The translations under genes and the position numbers were made by a program. Positions 59,585-64,000 of a DNA stretch of 64,000 nucleotides are shown piece by piece (the first letter of the stretch is position 1; each line of letters begins with the position of its first letter). This stretch comes from Fredinandcohnia onubensis (GTDB taxonomy: Bacteria > Bacillota > Bacilli > Bacillales > Bacillaceae_L), in contig NZ_NSEA01000008.1 of assembly GCF_002734285.1 (NCBI RefSeq), positions 122,902-186,901 on the forward strand, given 5' to 3'. The notes below the pieces were generated by a model that did no database searches, was not told where the DNA came from, and saw only the letters and a list, made by a program, of their open reading frames with translations.

Positions 59585-62500
59585 TTAATTACCAGGTTTG
59601 TTTGGTTTCCCCGGTTTATCCGGCTTGCCTGGTTTATCTGGTTTACCCGGCTTATCAGGCTTACCTGGTTTATCAGGTTTTCCTGGTTTATCCGGTTTTC
59701 CTGGCTTACCCGGTTCATCTGTCCAAACGATTGTATAGGTTAAGGATGATTTTCCATCTATTGCAGTAACTTTAATTTCCGTCTTATCGTTTGAATTTAC
59801 GATGTCTACAGTGCTGCCTGCTTGAGTAGCCTCGGCCACGATATTTTCAGTTTGCTTAGCATACAACGTATAGTTTGTAGCACCGGGTTGAAAACCTTCA
59901 AGTGCTTCCCCATCAATAGTAATCGATTTTAACGTTGCATCTGTTTCAGGTACTGCAATTTTATGAAGCTCACTACCTACTGCATAATAGATGCTTCCAT
60001 CATTTCCTAGAGTCATGCTGTTTACAAAATCCTCAGCAAGTACTTTATAATTTAATGTTTCAGGGTCAATCGCAATTAGTTTACGAGATAAAGTTGTATA
60101 AAGCATGCCATCTGGCCCCCACACGAGTTGGTATGGAAACCATTTACTACTGTTATATAAACTTGGTCGAATCACTCTGCTATCAACAACTTCATAGGTT
60201 TCTGGATCCATTTTAAATATAGTTCCTTCAACAGCACCCCACAAATAACCATCTGGCCCGATTGATAAATCACCAATCATGCGAGGTGTAACATCAATTC
60301 CAGGAATCTCCGGTGTGAATTCTGCAATCTTCTCACCTTTTTCAACATCCCAGACGAAAATTTTAGCTTCTGTTGCTTTCGGGTCGATTCCTAAACCACC
60401 CCATACAGAAGTACCACCAAATAATTTTCCATCATGATAAGCTAAGCTAATTATACTTTGGTCCTGAACGACATTTCGTTGTTGGAACCATTCACCCGTA
60501 TTCTCATCATAGATGGCTAGAGCTCCACCTAGTACGCCATAATCAGGAATTGTTCCAACAAAAAGTTTGTTATCCCCTGACGTTATCGCGAATGGACGAT
60601 CTTGTTCATCTTGAATATCATATTCTAGTTGTGGATTATTATTTAAGTCTACAGGCAGAGTTGGATCATAACTGTACATAATCGCACCGACATATGTGCC
60701 GAAATACACTTTGTCATTCAAGAATCCAATGCCCTCTGGTTGAGCAAAGGAAGAAATATTGACTTCGATATCATTTGTGAACGGATTATATACACTCATA
60801 CCACGTTGATAGCCGCCCATATATAGTTTTCCATCCGGGCCTGTTTCAAGTGACTGAATCGCTACTGCTGTTGCCGCAAGATCTAAAATGACGAAATTCA
60901 GTTCATTTGTTTCCGGATTATATAACATATATTCTCCGTATTGTGTGACCATTGCTAATACTGTCTCACCGGTAGTTAATGTAATCCAAGCCATGTCCTT
61001 TACTCGAGGAGTATCCGGAAGAATAGGAAGACCTTCGATTAGCGTTTCAACATTTGTATTAAGGTCATATTTGAATAATTGTGTTCCATTTTTATAATAA
61101 ATCATGTTCGGTTGACTAGGATCTGGTTCGGAAATCATATTACTAAATGAGAAAGAACCCTCAACTTCCATTGTCTCTGGATTAACAACAATCATGTTAA
61201 TTGTTGAAACGGCTACAAGTAGCTTCCCATTTACAACCCAAACATCTTGGATGAATCCATTCTCACCTGAGTGCCCTTCTAGAATAAGCTCCTCTTTTTC
61301 ACCTGTATGTCGATTAATCTTATACAAATGTTTTATTGTTCCAGTACCAACGTAAATATAATCCCCATCTACAGCGAGTCCACGTGCGTAATCTTGGTCT
61401 GAAACACTACCAAAATCTTTGAATTTGCCTGTAGCGGTGTCATACTCGAAAACACCAGAACCAGGATATGTGGCACCATAAATTTTACCATCATCTGTTG
61501 CTTCTAAATCCCATACCCATGTGGCAGAAGGATTGGCCCCGAGGTCTTGAACTTCTTTTAATTCTGGGACATAACGGTATAACTTTCCGTCAGAAGTACT
61601 AGCGAAGTATACATTTTTATCAGAACCAATAGTAATTGCCCAAACTGCCTCGGTATTCTGAATGACTTTGGAAAACTTAAGCTCCCCTGTCTCAGCATCT
61701 AAAACTGAAAATGTACCTGGAGCACCATTTGAATGATAATATACTTCACTTTCACCTAGGCTATTTTCCTGGATCGCTCCTGCTTGTCCTAATTGGACAT
61801 GAACCATCTCTCCTAGATTAGTAGGAGCCGTATATTCACGATCAAATTTGCCATCATCCGTCACTTTTTCAAAGGTAACATCGTCAAAATAGACTTCTGT
61901 AAAGCTAATTCCTCCCGAATAGAAAGCTAATCTTGCATACGCAGCATTATCTGGAACAACACTAAATACTTTTAAATCCTTCCATTCATTTTTCGGTAGG
62001 TTCCCATTTAGTTCTCGATGTTCTGTAATTCTATTATTGTCCGCATCAAAATAACGAATTTCCGTTACCACGTTATGTGTCTGACTTACAACATTTGAAT
62101 AAACGGTTAATAAATATGAAGCACCAGCCTCAACTGCAATTTTATCACTTAAGACACTTACACCTGCTTGGTCAGTAGTATCGTGTAAGTGCAGGCTTTG
62201 AGCCCCAGTACGAGCACGATCTGTACTTATTCCAATTCCTGGACCCTCAAATTCGGATGTCCAACCAGGAATGCTTCCATCAACTACCGCTTCTTCAAAG
62301 CTAGGATTCAATACTTCCGTATGGATATCATCAACTGGAGGTTCTTCAATAGAAGTACCTTCGATTGTTACATCATCAAAATATGCCTCTGTTATTGATG
62401 GATGCCCCGAGTTGAAACGAAGTTCAACTTGTGTTGCTCCCTCTGGCACCTCAAAAGGAACTTTCATTTCAGTCCACTTATCTTTACCTAACTCAGCAGC

Positions 62501-62944
62501 AGTAAAATTTTTAAAAGTAGCAGTGCCAACTTTTTGTCCTTCACCGTTATAAAAATGAATCTCATATCCGATACTATGGGATTGGCTAACCACATTCACA
62601 TATGCTTTCGCTAGATAAGAGACACCTTTTGTAACAGGGATTTTTTCGCTTGTTACCTGCAAATTACCACCTGGATTATTGCTATTTTCATCTTTAAAGT
62701 GCAAGCTTCTGTTTCCAGTATGAGCTTTTTCATCACTAAAACTAATACTTGTCGATGGATTATTGGTTACAAGACTCCACCGTGGATTATCAACATCCTC
62801 AAAACTACCATTTGGCACCTCGACTTGTACCGTTTCTGCAGAAACTGGTAGCGTACTAGTAGTAGCAAATGGAGCTATTACACCAAATAGTAGAGTAAAA
62901 CAAAATGTGAGCATAATTGAATTCTTCAAGTTTCTAACTCTCAA
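59585..62944 (-). CDS. Secreted beta-propeller protein with two CBM-like modules and a GKPDKP tail
   Basis: 1119 residues, TTG start at 62944, 8 bases after GGGAGG. Signal peptide about 1-37 (ends PVSAET). Two jelly-roll modules (about 42-195, [13 protein letters not shown]; about 210-370, [18 protein letters not shown]). Propeller about 380-1010 with [17 protein letters not shown] and [17 protein letters not shown] (about 822). Cadherin-like/Ig module about 1015-1085 ([21 protein letters not shown]). The tail is GKPDKP repeats ending KPNKPGN, no LPXTG. The tail suggests wall penetration or binding. A cre-like site lies upstream. Confidence 0.84.
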   Translation of the reverse strand: MRVRNLKNSIMLTFCFTLLFGVIAPFATTSTLPVSAETVQVEVPNGSFEDVDNPRWSLVTNNPSTSISFSDEKAHTGNRSLHFKDENSNNPGGNLQVTSEKIPVTKGVSYLAKAYVNVVSQSHSIGYEIHFYNGEGQKVGTATFKNFTAAELGKDKWTEMKVPFEVPEGATQVELRFNSGHPSITEAYFDDVTIEGTSIEEPPVDDIHTEVLNPSFEEAVVDGSIPGWTSEFEGPGIGISTDRARTGAQSLHLHDTTDQAGVSVLSDKIAVEAGASYLLTVYSNVVSQTHNVVTEIRYFDADNNRITEHRELNGNLPKNEWKDLKVFSVVPDNAAYARLAFYSGGISFTEVYFDDVTFEKVTDDGKFDREYTAPTNLGEMVHVQLGQAGAIQENSLGESEVYYHSNGAPGTFSVLDAETGELKFSKVIQNTEAVWAITIGSDKNVYFASTSDGKLYRYVPELKEVQDLGANPSATWVWDLEATDDGKIYGATYPGSGVFEYDTATGKFKDFGSVSDQDYARGLAVDGDYIYVGTGTIKHLYKINRHTGEKEELILEGHSGENGFIQDVWVVNGKLLVAVSTINMIVVNPETMEVEGSFSFSNMISEPDPSQPNMIYYKNGTQLFKYDLNTNVETLIEGLPILPDTPRVKDMAWITLTTGETVLAMVTQYGEYMLYNPETNELNFVILDLAATAVAIQSLETGPDGKLYMGGYQRGMSVYNPFTNDIEVNISSFAQPEGIGFLNDKVYFGTYVGAIMYSYDPTLPVDLNNNPQLEYDIQDEQDRPFAITSGDNKLFVGTIPDYGVLGGALAIYDENTGEWFQQRNVVQDQSIISLAYHDGKLFGGTSVWGGLGIDPKATEAKIFVWDVEKGEKIAEFTPEIPGIDVTPRMIGDLSIGPDGYLWGAVEGTIFKMDPETYEVVDSRVIRPSLYNSSKWFPYQLVWGPDGMLYTTLSRKLIAIDPETLNYKVLAEDFVNSMTLGNDGSIYYAVGSELHKIAVPETDATLKSITIDGEALEGFQPGATNYTLYAKQTENIVAEATQAGSTVDIVNSNDKTEIKVTAIDGKSSLTYTIVWTDEPGKPGKPDKPGKPDKPGKPDKPGKPDKPGKPDKPGKPNKPGN
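59591..59711. repeat. 18-bp coding tandem repeats (GKPDKP tail)
   Basis: About seven copies of an 18-base unit (GGTTTATCCGGCTTGCCT and variants on the plus strand) encode the six-residue repeat KPGKPD at the C terminus of the 1119-residue protein. Being in-frame, copy number can change without frameshift. Confidence 0.85.
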
Positions 62945-63006
62945 ACAATAAACCTCCCTTTAATTATGTAAAAGTAAAACGTTATTGAACCTCCTTTCTA
63001 TATTAA

Positions 63007-63020
63007 AGGAAACGATTACA
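63007..63020. promoter_or_regulatory. cre-like site upstream of the 1119-residue gene
   Basis: Minus strand TGTAATCGTTTCCT matches TGWAANCGNTWNCA at 13 of 14 positions; about 63 bases before the start codon. No copy of the TTAAAGAC operator is seen here. Confidence 0.5.
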
Positions 63021-63167
63021 AAGCTATTGAATGCTAGTAAAAACTTCCTTATTTTGATTCTACTTAACTATATTACTCATAAAAATAGGTCTTTCTTCCG
63101 ATACTCTGTCGTAAATAGGACTTTAAATCAAAATGGAGCCTAATTAGAGTTAAGACCAAAACATCAT

Positions 63168-63198
63168 AAAAAAGAGGCTGCATAATTACAGCCTCTTC
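63168..63198 (-). terminator. Terminator of the enolase-superfamily gene
   Basis: GAGGCTG pairs with CAGCCTC across an 8-base loop; on the minus strand TTTTTTATG follows. It lies about 80 bases after the stop. Confidence 0.82.
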
Positions 63199-63226
63199 TA
63201 GCAATATGGAAATTAATGTCTGGGAC

Positions 63227-63242
63227 GAGGGACCTGTCCCTC
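63227..63242. repeat. GAGGGAC/GTCCCTC palindrome
   Basis: GAGGGACCTGTCCCTC is a perfect 7-bp inverted repeat with a 2-base centre, GC-rich against an AT-rich background and flanked by more G/C-rich sequence (63221-63260). It looks like a dispersed intergenic palindrome rather than a terminator, since no T-run follows. Confidence 0.55.
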
Positions 63243-63279
63243 TGACCCACTGCATCTGACCGACCTGGATCAATGCCAA

Positions 63280-64000
<721 letters not shown>

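Noticed and set aside
59549-59743. Small plus-strand reading frame rich in Trp/Phe/Arg
   Set aside because: It is the antisense of the GKPDKP-coding repeats and has no ribosome site.
63073-63279. 68-residue minus-strand reading frame after the enolase gene
   Set aside because: It spans the terminator hairpin and the GC-rich palindrome and has no ribosome site or family features.

Overview
The window comes from a low-GC, spore-forming Bacillaceae chromosome. This is inferred from AGGAGG ribosome sites, frequent TTG/GTG starts, sporulation genes (spo0M, a YjcZ-type peptide), and the deoD-yozD-yodN-yozE-yokU-kamA-yodP-Q-R-S-T gene order, which resembles the Bacillus subtilis yod region. No rRNA, tRNA, CRISPR array, transposase or phage gene was seen.

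Left part (1-14.2 kb): end of a yodJ-like gene, deoD, two tiny unidentified genes, spo0M, yozD, yodN, yozE, yokU, and the beta-lysine module. That module is kamA (lysine 2,3-aminomutase), yodP (beta-lysine acetyltransferase), yodQ (M20 hydrolase), yodR/yodS (CoA transferase) and yodT (aminotransferase). A sigma-54 activator gene (kamR-like) lies between yodP and kamA, and a very good -24/-12 promoter sits directly in front of kamA. Upstream of yodT is a striking array of seven 52-bp palindromic units whose arms covary.

Middle part (14.3-23.6 kb): a small catabolic group (M20 amidohydrolase, fumarylacetoacetase-family hydrolase, NhaC-type transporter with a perfect cre site, GntR/FCD regulator), a LysM cell-wall hydrolase, a FetAB-type ABC exporter, a FAD monooxygenase-like protein and an unknown protein.

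Right part (23.7-64 kb): a large, apparently undescribed carbohydrate-use locus. A tightly packed 12-gene minus-strand operon (39.1 to 23.7 kb) encodes an NAD-epimerase-like protein, a DapA-family aldolase, a zinc dehydrogenase, nagA, GH20, GH1, two Gfo/Idh oxidoreductases, a FAD oxidoreductase, two unusual glycosidase-like proteins and an SGNH esterase; none has a signal peptide. Next to it are an ABC sugar importer without its ATPase, a third Gfo/Idh gene, a GNAT gene, a DUF624 membrane protein and a second FAD oxidoreductase. Four large secreted paralogues share a beta-propeller core with differing accessory domains, and a truncated enolase-superfamily gene closes the window. A divergent regulator combines a GGDEF-like domain (GGEEF) with a C-terminal winged helix. 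Copies of one operator, TTAAAGAC-N7-AGACTTGTC, overlap the -35 boxes of predicted promoters for the 12-gene operon, the ABC operon, the GNAT gene and the largest propeller gene; a weaker copy precedes the second FAD oxidoreductase. This ties the locus into one candidate regulon. Proposed model (inference): secreted propeller proteins bind or cut an N-acetylhexosamine-containing glycan, the ABC system imports fragments, and the cytoplasmic operon breaks them down.
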